Assembly: GCA_001936135.1 (NCBI GenBank)
Contig: CP012809.1
Span: 4,575,501-4,639,500 of the forward strand
Origin: Saccharomycopsis fibuligera x Saccharomycopsis cf. fibuligera
Taxonomy: Eukaryota; Ascomycota; Saccharomycetes; Ascoideales; Saccharomycopsidaceae
Reading direction: 5' to 3'
Length of the DNA stretch: 64,000 nt
The position numbers were made by a program, and so were the translations under genes. Of this stretch, positions 52,427-63,132 are shown one piece after another. The stretch's first letter is position 1. Every line of letters starts with the position of its first letter. The notes beneath the pieces were generated by a model that worked only from the letters and a program-made list of their open reading frames with translations, was not told the origin of the DNA and ran no database searches.

Positions 52427-53593
52427 GGAAGAAAGCCTTTTTTTACGATGCTGTTAATGATTTTTTAATGATTTTTTTTTTTTTTTTTTCGTTTCGTTTC
52501 TTAACCTACATATTTTTTGATTATCTCTATAAAAAGCTTTTTGTTTATTTTTGCTGCCTTCTGTTAAGTTTTGCTACTTCATTTCTGCTCATGATTTGTT
52601 TAATGATTTTTTGTTTTCTCTCAGTTTTTGTTTCATGTTTTCAACATTTTTTTTCTTTCTTTTTTTTTTTTATATGTGTGCGTGCGTTTCTATACCATTG
52701 AAAATTTCATGCTACTACGTCTTATGATCATCATCTCATCATTATTTCATTGCATTTGCTTTTTTTGTCGTTGTTGCTATTATTGCTACATGGTCCATTT
52801 TATCCCCTGCTTAGTTATATTTCATTCACTGTGCAAAACTAATTTATTCTGTTATAAAATCTGCTTATTTATTCTGTTGTGAAAGTAGTTGAATTTCTGC
52901 ATTTTACCGGTACGGTCGTAATGTGAAGCATGATAATAAGGGTTGGACTTGATTTAGTTTGTTGCCAAACGCAATGTAGCAATAGTTTGTTCTTCGAAAA
53001 GGATGTTTAATCACATAGAAGGATATCTTGTCTTACTGATAGACAATGTTTGTTTCACATAACTAACTATAACTAACTATACAGCTACTGGGAAGCCGTG
53101 CCATAAGTCGCTTTTGATCACAAAAAACAACCAAATATTACTGCTTTGCTCGTGGAAGATCCTGACGAAGCATTGCTCAGTTTCCAAGTTCTTGCACCGT
53201 CTCATGTACAGTCTTTTATAACTAGTTTGCAAAAAATAAAATGACTTCATCCTCGTTGCTTTTGTAGATTTAATATAGGGTCTTCTGCACACAACTTCTG
53301 TAAGACTGTCTTTTGTGTCAACCGATATGGGCAATTGTGGTTATTGAGTAACCTTTACCTTCATTTTGTTGTTGGTGCTTTTTTTTTTTAGATAATCTAC
53401 TTTTCAAAACACGATTTTGTTGGTATCCAATAAGCGGGGCTTTAAGTTCACTTTTCTTTAATTATTGTTATGATTTGCATTTTTTTTATTTTTTTTATTT
53501 GTACTCGCCTTAATGCTATTACCGTAAACAACGAATCATTAGATACCACTGAGCCTCTGCAGAAAAAGATAGAGAAACGCTATCGAGTAGATG
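52427..53593. other. Convergent 3' region
   Basis: About 1.2 kb of T-rich DNA with several T runs (52471-52490, 52646-52670, 53378-53389). Hydrophobic frames here are products of T runs. No gene recognised. Confidence 0.5.
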
Positions 53594-53794
53594 TTATATG
53601 TTCACTGCTAAACCGGCGTTCATTTCTGCTTGGATATCTTTGACCACTTTAGCCACCAACAGCGGATCTAATCCCAAATCTACTAGCTTGACACACTGAT
53701 ACAATGTCTCATCACTGATAAAGGTTGCTGGGAGCTGTAAAACGTCAGCTAGTTCAACAATAAGTCGGAATGCTTCGTCTCTTTCTGGGTTCAT
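53594..53794 (-). CDS. MZT1: Gamma-tubulin complex factor Mzt1 (MOZART1)
   Basis: The 66-residue protein fits MOZART1, a tiny helical protein that binds the N-termini of gamma-tubulin complex proteins and helps recruit the complex to spindle pole bodies. Conserved spacing is clear: DEAFRLIVELADVLQ then DETLYQCVKLVDLGLDPLLV and AKVVKDIQAEM. Human MZT1 has the same pattern ([20 protein letters not shown]). The ATG at 53794 is chosen because family members start right before the first helix. The frame runs upstream to 53944 with another ATG, but that part is unlike the family and is probably 5' UTR. S. cerevisiae lacks the gene; Candida species have it. Confidence 0.85.
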   Translation of the reverse strand: MNPERDEAFRLIVELADVLQLPATFISDETLYQCVKLVDLGLDPLLVAKVVKDIQAEMNAGLAVNI

Positions 53795-54304
53795 GACGTT
53801 GTATCTTTTGCAATGATGGATCAACAAAAGACGTATGTTTTGTTTAGTGTATTTGCAATGTAAGTGCTTATAGATTAGCATAGATCTCTCTGCTAGCACC
53901 AATGGCCAACTAACTGCTTTGAACTTATTACGCGATTCTGGCACCGCGGTTGTCGCAGTCCGCGGAGGTAAAGTAAAATTAAAAGCCGCGTTACGGCCGC
54001 GTGACTTTCACTTTGCCGGAATCCCAGGAAAGAAAAAAAAAAAAAAGAAAAGGTTAACATTAATAGATACTAGACTATAGTAGACAGATAGATCCCCAGA
54101 TAAAAACTTTCGTCAATCAGATAAGATCTGGACATCGCCAAAGGCTATCTCAACATCTCCAGCACAGTGACAAAGTTTCAACAACTTTTGGTAATCACTT
54201 TTGCGTCCTATATAAATATATATTCATAATACTATACACCATATAGATATCCATATCCATATCAATACCAAATCCATATATATGATAACTATCCAACATA
54301 GCCA
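53795..54304. promoter_or_regulatory. Divergent MZT1/FNT upstream region
   Basis: About 510 bp with CG-rich sequence at 53935-54010 (GCCGCGTTACGGCCGCG), an A run near 54030 and an ATAT/CCATAT-repeat region at 54210-54290. No specific site can be named. Confidence 0.4.
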
Positions 54305-56449
54305 ATGGTCGACGACTCTTACTACTTGACCCCCCACGAGGCGGCGCTTGCCCTCGTAGCCACTAGCATGAAGAAAGCAAGATTGAAGCTCGATACCCTT
54401 TTCGTTAACTCCATCATTGGTGGCATTTTATTCTCTGCTGGGGGTATGCTTCATGTGGTGGTGCAAGCAAATCCAGAGTTACTTCAGGACAATAAGGGCA
54501 TCCAGCAGCTTTTGCAGGGTCTAGTTTATCCCATTGGGCTTTTCTATGTGGTTATTATGGGAGCTGAACTTTTCAATTCTAACGTGTTGTTTTTCACCGT
54601 GGGGCTATTACGGGGAGCAGTGGGAATCTTGGATCTTTTAATCAACTGGTTCGCTTCTTGGTTATTGAACCTTGGGTCCAATTTGTTTGTCTGTTATGTA
54701 ATTTGCTACTTGAGTGGAGTATTCACCACAGAACTTATCAAACAGGCCACTATAGAAATCGCGGTGGAAAAGGCCAAATCATCATTTATTCAGACATTCA
54801 TTAAGGGCATAGCCTGTAATTTTTTTGTATGCTTGGCCATTTATTTGCAAATCATGTGCAAACCTCTTCATGTAAAGTTTTTGATGATGGTTTTGCCAGT
54901 CTTCACTTTCGTTTCTTTAGGCTATTCGCATACGGTGGCAGATATGTTCTTGTGTCCAATGGGGATCATGAATGGTGCACCTGTGTCCACTGCGACTTAT
55001 ATTTGGAAAATTCTTATTGCTGAAACTTTAGGTAACATTGTTGGTGGTCTGTTCTTTGCAATTGTTGTACCTTATTACATGCACTTATTGGTGGTGGAAA
55101 GAGATAGCGCTCAACTTGGATTGCCGAAATATGATGCTAGAGATGAGCAACCTGAAATCAATGTTGATAGCAGAGTGGTTCGTTCAAAAGATAACGTTGC
55201 GCTTCAAAGAGGGTCTGAACTAGAAATTCTTGGTAATAATGATGTGCCTTCAAAGCATCTACAAGGCGATGATAAGGATGCTGAGGATAGCGAAAAGAAC
55301 CATTTAATGTCTAGCACCTCATCTTCGGATTCATTAGCGTCAAATAGTGATAATGTGGTTCAAAGATACGACTCTTTACAAGCAGCTCCTAGAGCTTCAA
55401 CTGCAAGATCGTTACGGTCATCATTAAGATCAAGAAGGTCTAATTCTAATAGGGAGACAATGAGATCACCGGGTGGGGTTTTCCCAGTGCAAGGTATGGG
55501 TGAACCTTTGGAAAGAGAAAAAACAATTGCTAGTGGATATTATCATCGTGCTGATCAAGGCAATGATGATGATGATACGGCTACTGCTACTGGTGCTAAT
55601 GCTGCTCCTGAAGTCAATGCTAAGGGTAACGATCTTTACGAAACCAGATCTATATTGAGCCGCATCACCACCAGATCAAGAAAAAATGCTGATTTGGCTA
55701 GAGAAGAAGAAGAGTACAGAAGAGCTGGCGCAGTGGATGCTAGAGAAGAGTATCTTGCTAACAAAATGTTACGTAAGCTCGACAGCAGAAAAAGTGTTAA
55801 TGCTGTTGCTGCTGGTAGTGAAAACAATGCAGATGATTTTAACAATGAGCAACCTGACCCACTATCACAACTTTATGCCACAAGGTCGGCTAACTCTTGG
55901 AGGAGTCGTCAAAGCGTTTCTAATAGATTGCCCGTTGATTTGGAAAAAGGGTTAAGTCATTTAAACAACAACCATACCCATTTGCCACATATTTATCATC
56001 ATCGCACAAACACTAACCCAAATACAATCACATCAAAATCAAAATCAAATACAAGTACAAACATAGATAATGGTGATGAAGGGCGATTTGCACATGAGCT
56101 ATTAGACCAAGGCATGACTAGCAAAGCATACGATGCCGCTAATGACGTGGTGGGCCTCGATATGGATATGAGGGATGTTATCAATTGGTCACACCATGCT
56201 AACCGCAAGCAACACCAAGAACGGCAACAACATCAAAAACAGGAAAAAGAACAGAAGCACAAACTTCAAGAACCTCCTTTACATGCGCAGTTCACCAGTA
56301 ATAATACTAATGATGATGATAATAATAAGAAGATGAAAGATGTGCAGACTGATGCTGGTGGAGCTTTATCGAGCAAAGCTGCAAGTTCGGTTAGTGAAGT
56401 AGCTGACTCAGAATTGAAAAAGCCAGACGAAGTGCATCAAAGAGCTTAG
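54305..56449 (+). CDS. Formate/nitrite transporter (FNT)-family membrane protein
   Basis: The 714-residue protein has a six-helix FNT channel domain in residues 1-270. Landmarks are TLFVNSIIGGILFSAGGMLH, GLVYPIGLFYVVIMGAELFN, GLLRGAVGILDLLINWFASW, the KGIACNFFVCLAIYLQ segment, and SLGYSHTVADMFLCPMGIMN and AETLGNIVGGLFFAIVVPYY. FNT proteins pass formate, nitrite, lactate or other small anions with protons. The yeast relative is YHL008C, of uncertain substrate. The ~440-residue cytosolic tail is Ser/Arg/Asn-rich with repeated RSxRSxxS clusters, consistent with phosphorylation-based control. The tail is longer than in YHL008C. Confidence 0.88.
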   Translation: MVDDSYYLTPHEAALALVATSMKKARLKLDTLFVNSIIGGILFSAGGMLHVVVQANPELLQDNKGIQQLLQGLVYPIGLFYVVIMGAELFNSNVLFFTVGLLRGAVGILDLLINWFASWLLNLGSNLFVCYVICYLSGVFTTELIKQATIEIAVEKAKSSFIQTFIKGIACNFFVCLAIYLQIMCKPLHVKFLMMVLPVFTFVSLGYSHTVADMFLCPMGIMNGAPVSTATYIWKILIAETLGNIVGGLFFAIVVPYYMHLLVVERDSAQLGLPKYDARDEQPEINVDSRVVRSKDNVALQRGSELEILGNNDVPSKHLQGDDKDAEDSEKNHLMSSTSSSDSLASNSDNVVQRYDSLQAAPRASTARSLRSSLRSRRSNSNRETMRSPGGVFPVQGMGEPLEREKTIASGYYHRADQGNDDDDTATATGANAAPEVNAKGNDLYETRSILSRITTRSRKNADLAREEEEYRRAGAVDAREEYLANKMLRKLDSRKSVNAVAAGSENNADDFNNEQPDPLSQLYATRSANSWRSRQSVSNRLPVDLEKGLSHLNNNHTHLPHIYHHRTNTNPNTITSKSKSNTSTNIDNGDEGRFAHELLDQGMTSKAYDAANDVVGLDMDMRDVINWSHHANRKQHQERQQHQKQEKEQKHKLQEPPLHAQFTSNNTNDDDNNKKMKDVQTDAGGALSSKAASSVSEVADSELKKPDEVHQRA

Positions 56450-56977
56450 TTTTTAGCTTTGAAAACTTTTGCTTTCGCTTGATTTTGTTTAAGAAACGTT
56501 AGAAAATTGTTTCTAATATTTTTTTATTTTTATTTTGATGATTCTTCTTACTGATACTGCGTTTTTGCCCATCCTCTGATTATGGCTATTTTGTTACTTT
56601 TGTTTTTCTCTTCATTTGAATTTATTCCTTTGTTTTATGTTTCTTGATCTTTTTCACTATCAGTTTATGCTGACTGCAATGCCGCTATGAGTTTATGTTT
56701 TATTTTCTATGTTTTTCTATTTTTTTCGCTTTCATATATTTGATTTTTGTTTTGGTAATTCTGTTATATTTATAGACTCTTGGCCTTTTTCTTTTATAGA
56801 TGCTTGCTTGATTTTCTCATTAGACCCTTTATCGATGTTCTTGTCTATAAATTTTCTTAGGTTCTTGATTTTTTCTTCTTTTTTTTTTTGTTTCTACCTA
56901 TCTTGTACCATTTATTTCATAATGCTTAATATCAATATCCCTCCATTTACACTGTATTTTTAGCCTAAAAGATCCTT

Positions 56978-57011
<34 letters not shown>

Positions 57012-57309
57012 GTTCTCATGTTGGTCGAGGATGTTCGTGGGTGCATAAATGGTTGTGTAGCCCCTGAATATCACTAATCACTAAGGCGCTGCCCGACTCA
57101 CGGCAACCGCACGAAATAAAGAAAAAATTGATGGAGAAAGATTTCATTCATTCGTAAGACCGATCGCCGACACCCTTAGCAAGTACAAAACAAAATCATT
57201 GCCACTGCTCTTGCTCTTATTGCACTGATGTCCAGCTGAACTGTGTTGAGCCTCCTAAAAACTCAGCAATTACATACCACTTTCATCAATCATCTACAAA
57301 GTTAAGTAA
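56450..57309. other. Intergenic between FNT gene and LTN1
   Basis: About 860 bp, T-rich, with a 31-nt A run at 56980-57010. Acts as terminator of the first gene and promoter of the second. Nothing else seen. Confidence 0.5.
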
Positions 57310-60300
57310 ATGTCTTTTGTGAACCCATTCGACGATGCCGGCAATTCCTTGTCCCATAATGGCATCGCCTTTTCCTTTTCCTATTTCCAACATATTCCAA
57401 ATCCACAAAACCTAGCCGATACTGAGTTAAAGCTTCTATGTAAAGCGCTTCTCAAGAGCAATTTGAAGACAAAGTTGAAATCATTGACAGGCTTACTTGC
57501 GTATTTTGATCCTTCTAATGGAGTCAACTCTGCCAAAGACTCGTCTTTTATTCCTTTTTTCATCCAGATATACCCAAAATTATCCATCATCAATGACAAA
57601 GCTATAAGATCCAGTGCTCACAAGCTTGCAGCAACTCTAGTTGCTACTTTTGGCAAACAGATTGCTCCTTATCTTAAAAACATTGTGCCGGTTTGGCTCC
57701 TCGGGTTATTCGACCCAGATAAGATGGTGGCACTTGATACAAACAAGTCAATGTTACAATGTTTCAATAACTCAATAGACAAAAAGAATAACTTGTTTAA
57801 AATTTTCCAGAGAGAATCTTTGGAATTGATTGACCATTTTTTGAAATATGAGACAATTGATACTTTAGTGGATAAAGCAAGCACTTCCAATGATGAGGCA
57901 AACTTGATTTATACAAGAACTTTGTCGGCGATTATCAACTTAATCAATTATTATGTGGCAAATAGTCTCGTGCAGAAAAACCAGGACCTTTTGGAGCCAA
58001 TACTTTCAAATAATGATCAACTTTGGGTATACTTGTCGAACAATTCCAGCGACTATAATTACTTGGTAGTGAAGAAAAGTCTTCTTACTTTGCTCAATTC
58101 ATGTTTGGTGAGTAAGGAAGAGCCTTACAAGAAAATGATTAGTTTGTCAGTAATTGTTAAAAACGTTTTCAAGTTAATTAAGTTTGCACCGAGTAATAAA
58201 AATTTTTATGGCTCAATTGTTACTTTAATTTTGATATCGTTGATTAATTTGAATCTTTCTTCACTTAAAGAGGACAGCATTAAAAAATTCAAAACTGTTT
58301 TTATTTCATTTCTCAATGCTTACTTCAGTAGCACTTCCAGGGATTATTTCAGCTACTTGCTCATATTATACAATAAACTAGCTCCTTCTGTCATCAATTT
58401 TGCATCAGTGGGTGATTTTAACAGTTTTTTGAAGAACCCGTTACAAAAATCAGAGTTTAAGCTCAACTATATGAATCGTGATATACAACAACAATTTTTC
58501 AATTTTTTCAGTAAAGTATTTTCAAACTTTTACCAAAATATACCAGCTCAGGATGCCAAGCAGGATTTACTCCAATTTTTATCTACCCAAATAGTTAAAA
58601 ATGGTTTTAATGTTCAGTATTCCACGACACTTAACCTGCTTGATTCCAATGACTTGGAAATGGTATTGAATGGATTAGAAGATCATGTCACTGTATCTAC
58701 CATTCACAATTGGCTTCGCATCCTCCAAACGATAAAAAGCACGGAATCTGTTTCAAAATCAATACAATCTTGGGTTAGTAAATTAGAAAGTGAAGAATTA
58801 ATAGAACCACTTTCCAAATTGCAATTTAAAGAAACCACAGAATCACTGGCTACTAATGCTCCTGTTCAGACTGCTGCTAATACTCCTAATACTGCTACTG
58901 CCACAAAAGCAAAAGGAAATGTGTTACTTCTCGCTACTGTTCGCTCTTTGATACAGCTCAATTTTTTTGAAATAGATTTAAACAAATCTTTGACGATCAG
59001 GTTACTTAAATCCAATGTCACTCCACTTTTATCATTAGACACATTTGACACAATAACTGAAATCCTCTACTCTTTAGATAAAAACTGGGATCAACTTGTA
59101 TTGAAAAACCTGTCAGAATTTGATGTGAGTACTTTATTGCAAGATAAAATTAGTCAAATTGTTAATTGGTCAACCAACATTCATGATGATGACGACATAA
59201 AATCTGCAAAACTTGCGAAAACACTCAAGTTTTTGTCTGATTTCAGTAATTCGAGAAAAATTACGTCTCCAGAGATTGAACAATTTGTGAAGCAGCAAGT
59301 GATTGTCTATGTTGATGAAGCCACTGATATTGATACGGCTTTAAAGATCAGTTTCAAATATTCAGATGATAGCAGTTTGGCATTATTTTATTCTCAATTG
59401 TTTTTGTCTAATAATCTGGATAACATAGTGAAATTTTGGGATAACTTTTTAAGATACAAAGATGTAACTGCTTTGAAAAGCTTCAGTGATACGCTTACTC
59501 TCCATAACAGCAATTTCAAAAATAATAGTTATTTCATTTTTTTCTGGGATTATTTAGCCAATCAGCATACTGAAAAGGAAACATCATTATCCCTATCTGC
59601 GGATATTAGTACAGTTACTAAATTCCTTGGTTCAGTGGAAGAGCATATTGGAAACGACAAAGCATTGTTTGAGATATATACCAGCTCATTAACTTCAACT
59701 ATTTTGAGTAATATTGATAATAAGAGCGGCTACAATACTATAGTTAATTATTTCATGCGAAGACGAGCTCTGGGGTCTTCAATTGTCGAGCAACTCATCC
59801 CGTCTACCCAAAATTTCATCTCCGCTATTGCACTGCTTTTCGATTTGAATCAAGCATACTCGTTGTGCTTGACAATGAACTCCTTAAACCATTACTTGTA
59901 CTTGATACGTCAAGCAAGTGAAAAAAGGGATATAGATCAGGAAACCAGCAAGTTTAAATTTACCGATGTTGCAGAATTAGCTATTTACTACAAATTGATC
60001 CTTGACTTGGTCTTTACTGATGAGAATAAAGTTTTACCACCTGATGAGCTTTCTCGCTTGTTGGTGGATATTGCAGTGGTTGCTAGCTTTGCAGAGGACT
60101 ATATTTTCTATGGTGCTAGTCATGGAAACACTAATGATACTAAAAACATGGATAATTTGGAAATGTTGCAACACAAAGAATCCGTTGAGGATTCTTTACT
60201 TAATTTCAATGGCAAAGCATTCAACGCTTTGAGCAAAGAATTCAAGGCTGATATCGCTGGTGAGATTACCAACTATCAGCTACAGTCGTTAATCTTTGAA

Positions 60301-62565
60301 AACCAACCGGCACATTCCAAAATAATCAGCTATATCTCCCTGATTATCGATAGTGATCAGCATTCTGCCACTCTGAAATTTTACCACGCGAAGGTGTTAC
60401 AAAAGCTTTTGGTTTCAAACGTTACGCATATTACAGTGAACGATTCAGCAGTTTTTTTTTCTTTGATCAATAAGCAACTAATCAAGAACAAAGACTACCT
60501 CAAATTAGATGCGTTGCTCCCACTTTTCCCATCAATTTTATCTGACCAGCATCTTGAAAATTTGAAAAAAACAATACTATCTGAAATTTTGGGTATTAGA
60601 AGCTTCAATAATGATACTCGTGTTCATGGCTTAGCCAGTTTATCCATCCTTAATCACTTACTTTCCAATGAAGCACAAACAAAGGATACAGTTGTGCTAC
60701 CAAAAATTCAATTGAATATGCTCATTAGAGCTTTCCAGCAATGGTTTTCTTCTGACATATCCTATGATATTGAATTCATTCCTGTGCGTATTCAAGTTGT
60801 GATTTTCTTTCAAACGTTGTTGCTGCACACTAGCAGTTTCAATGAATCTTTAGATTTTGTAGTAGATGACTTATTTAAGGACTCATTGAGTATTGTTTCA
60901 AGCTCTTTGCTTGTGGAAGGCCCAAGTGCTGATACAGAAACCAGCAGCTCTACCGAAGAAATCAGTTTAAATGTCAACTTGAATTATGGATTGTTGATGC
61001 TTTTCAGTGCATTAAATGCATTTTTTGCACAAAATGAGGAGCTCGCAGATAAATACTGGGACAAAAGCTCTCAAGCTGACGTTCATGAAGAATTCAGCAA
61101 TATTATTACGGGGTTCTTGAGTAACAAATACTTGCACAAATACCTATTAAACCAGCGGGTGATTTTTACTATTGACTTGCTCAAAAGATACATTGACAAA
61201 AATGAGTTGAGCATCAATTCCCTTGAAGGTCAATTTAACTCGCTTGTAGACACATTGACTCAAGATGGACCAATTGGGAGATCCAGCAACTTTGCCGAAT
61301 TAGAAAGATTTAATGTATTTATTGTCGACAAATTACTATCAAAACTTCAAAAGGACTTTATTGTTGAATTTGCCTTGAATTACAAAAGCATAATCGGTGA
61401 TGCTGCTGATAATGATAATAATGAGGATAACGACAACGGAAACCAAGCTGATACTAAAATTTTTAAGATTCCACAACCATTGCTTGCTGCCATCAATGAT
61501 GCTAATGTACCACATGAATTTATCGAGAACGAGTCGTATAGTATCACGCTCCAATATTTGTGGTCATGGCTTGAAATATTGCGATTTTTCTACGATAACA
61601 TTCCGGGTTATGTACATAAAATTTATCTTAATCAGTTGCCGGATCAGGCTATTGAAAAATTGTTGGATTTCATATTCAAACAAATTGATATTACTAGTGA
61701 TCCTCTTATTGATTTAAAGCAAAGTTCAGTTAAAGAATTAGAGACTATGAGCACCGTCAATAAGCCAAGATTAAGCAAAATGATTAATGATATGCAAAAT
61801 TACAATTTCTATTCGTTGCCATACAATGGCAGCGAAAGCTTATTGATTGAAATTAAAATTTTGTTGTTTCATATATTCTATTTGGTGCTATTGAAATTCA
61901 GACAACAATCGCAATCATGGTATTTGAATATTAGAAACAAACAACTCAAGTCAAGCATCGAAATTTTTACTGCAAAGTACTTTTCGCTGATTATTATAGA
62001 CACAGAACTCAACAGATTCCAACAATTGCTCAATGATGCTGAGAAAAAGAAAGGAGTTGAAGAAAATCATATAGTGAAGGTCAACAAAACTTCCAATGAA
62101 GTCAAGTCACAGTATTTGATTGATGAACAATCTACAGAATTAATAATCAAGCTTGGTAAAGCCTTTCCATTGACTAATGTCTCTATTGATGCTCCTAATA
62201 GAATCGGAGTGAAAGAAATTGTATGGAGATCTTGGATCTTAGCTTGTCTGAACTTGATAAACAATGGCAGAGTTGCTGGAGTATCCTCTAGTTCTGGAGC
62301 CTCGCAGGGTTTGGTTGGCGCATTGATTTATGATGCAATTGAACTTTTTGACAAAAACATTAATTTGCATTTCAAAGGGTTTGAAGAATGTGCCATTTGT
62401 TATGCAATCTTGCATATTCAAGATAAATCATTACCTACCAAGAGCTGCCAAACGTGTCATAACAAGTTCCATAGCGGTTGTCTTTTGAAATGGTTCAAAA
62501 GTTCTGGCAACAATACGTGTCCTCTTTGTAGAGGTGAGTTTAACTTTAGAGTTGGTGCTTCGTAA
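57310..62565 (+). CDS. RKR1: Listerin E3 ubiquitin ligase (Ltn1/Rkr1)
   Basis: The 1751-residue protein is the RING ligase of the ribosome quality control complex; it marks nascent chains on stalled 60S subunits. The N-terminal conserved block is FSYFQHIPNPQNLADTELKL then LLKSNLKTKLKSLTGLLAYF. The body is a long HEAT-type solenoid. The C-terminal RING-CH variant shows ECAICYAILHIQDKSLPTKS, CQTCHNKFHSGCLLKWFKS and NTCPLCRGEF, with the ligands C-x2-C ... C-x2-C ... H-x2-C ... C-x2-C. Length is a little above S. cerevisiae Rkr1 (1562). The acidic Asn/Asp insert near 61.4 kb is lineage-specific low complexity. Single exon, intact. Confidence 0.95.
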   Translation: MSFVNPFDDAGNSLSHNGIAFSFSYFQHIPNPQNLADTELKLLCKALLKSNLKTKLKSLTGLLAYFDPSNGVNSAKDSSFIPFFIQIYPKLSIINDKAIRSSAHKLAATLVATFGKQIAPYLKNIVPVWLLGLFDPDKMVALDTNKSMLQCFNNSIDKKNNLFKIFQRESLELIDHFLKYETIDTLVDKASTSNDEANLIYTRTLSAIINLINYYVANSLVQKNQDLLEPILSNNDQLWVYLSNNSSDYNYLVVKKSLLTLLNSCLVSKEEPYKKMISLSVIVKNVFKLIKFAPSNKNFYGSIVTLILISLINLNLSSLKEDSIKKFKTVFISFLNAYFSSTSRDYFSYLLILYNKLAPSVINFASVGDFNSFLKNPLQKSEFKLNYMNRDIQQQFFNFFSKVFSNFYQNIPAQDAKQDLLQFLSTQIVKNGFNVQYSTTLNLLDSNDLEMVLNGLEDHVTVSTIHNWLRILQTIKSTESVSKSIQSWVSKLESEELIEPLSKLQFKETTESLATNAPVQTAANTPNTATATKAKGNVLLLATVRSLIQLNFFEIDLNKSLTIRLLKSNVTPLLSLDTFDTITEILYSLDKNWDQLVLKNLSEFDVSTLLQDKISQIVNWSTNIHDDDDIKSAKLAKTLKFLSDFSNSRKITSPEIEQFVKQQVIVYVDEATDIDTALKISFKYSDDSSLALFYSQLFLSNNLDNIVKFWDNFLRYKDVTALKSFSDTLTLHNSNFKNNSYFIFFWDYLANQHTEKETSLSLSADISTVTKFLGSVEEHIGNDKALFEIYTSSLTSTILSNIDNKSGYNTIVNYFMRRRALGSSIVEQLIPSTQNFISAIALLFDLNQAYSLCLTMNSLNHYLYLIRQASEKRDIDQETSKFKFTDVAELAIYYKLILDLVFTDENKVLPPDELSRLLVDIAVVASFAEDYIFYGASHGNTNDTKNMDNLEMLQHKESVEDSLLNFNGKAFNALSKEFKADIAGEITNYQLQSLIFENQPAHSKIISYISLIIDSDQHSATLKFYHAKVLQKLLVSNVTHITVNDSAVFFSLINKQLIKNKDYLKLDALLPLFPSILSDQHLENLKKTILSEILGIRSFNNDTRVHGLASLSILNHLLSNEAQTKDTVVLPKIQLNMLIRAFQQWFSSDISYDIEFIPVRIQVVIFFQTLLLHTSSFNESLDFVVDDLFKDSLSIVSSSLLVEGPSADTETSSSTEEISLNVNLNYGLLMLFSALNAFFAQNEELADKYWDKSSQADVHEEFSNIITGFLSNKYLHKYLLNQRVIFTIDLLKRYIDKNELSINSLEGQFNSLVDTLTQDGPIGRSSNFAELERFNVFIVDKLLSKLQKDFIVEFALNYKSIIGDAADNDNNEDNDNGNQADTKIFKIPQPLLAAINDANVPHEFIENESYSITLQYLWSWLEILRFFYDNIPGYVHKIYLNQLPDQAIEKLLDFIFKQIDITSDPLIDLKQSSVKELETMSTVNKPRLSKMINDMQNYNFYSLPYNGSESLLIEIKILLFHIFYLVLLKFRQQSQSWYLNIRNKQLKSSIEIFTAKYFSLIIIDTELNRFQQLLNDAEKKKGVEENHIVKVNKTSNEVKSQYLIDEQSTELIIKLGKAFPLTNVSIDAPNRIGVKEIVWRSWILACLNLINNGRVAGVSSSSGASQGLVGALIYDAIELFDKNINLHFKGFEECAICYAILHIQDKSLPTKSCQTCHNKFHSGCLLKWFKSSGNNTCPLCRGEFNFRVGAS

Positions 62566-63132
62566 ATAATAAGTCATAGATGATTGGTGATAAGTGTACA
62601 TAAATATAATGAATTGAATCAATAACGTGATCCATTAAATTATAGAACTTACTGTATTTTATTAAAGTTCACTATAATGGTTTTTGTTTTTTTGCATGTA
62701 TATACCAAAGCTTTTGTCTATTCTAATATTGCATGCATGCTAGAACTAACAAACATCTGCAGTGCAGCTAGAAGCGGCAACTGCCACACTACACCTGGAC
62801 TAGCCGTTTGATTATCTATTCCCCTTTTTACAAGTTACTCAGATTAAAACCGCCTACGGGTATAAGTTGGCAATTTTTTGAGGATCATATCGTAGACAAG
62901 ATCAAAGATAACAGTTTGTAGGGGGCTATAATTTTCTACGCTGCATATACTTCAAAATACTAACAGTAGATCAAAGAGACAACAGAAGAATTTTGTACTT
63001 GAACGCCACCAAAACGCCACCAAAACGCTATCTCCGCATATCAGTCGATAATTGTATATTACAGGATTAATCATCTAAAAGAATTATTGCTTTAGTTTAC
63101 ACTGTCCAAAAAAAACTATGTAAAGCAACATT
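62566..63132. other. Convergent 3' intergenic
   Basis: About 570 bp between LTN1 and the secreted orphan. It contains a repeated AACGCCACCAAA (about 63002-63026). No gene seen. Confidence 0.5.
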
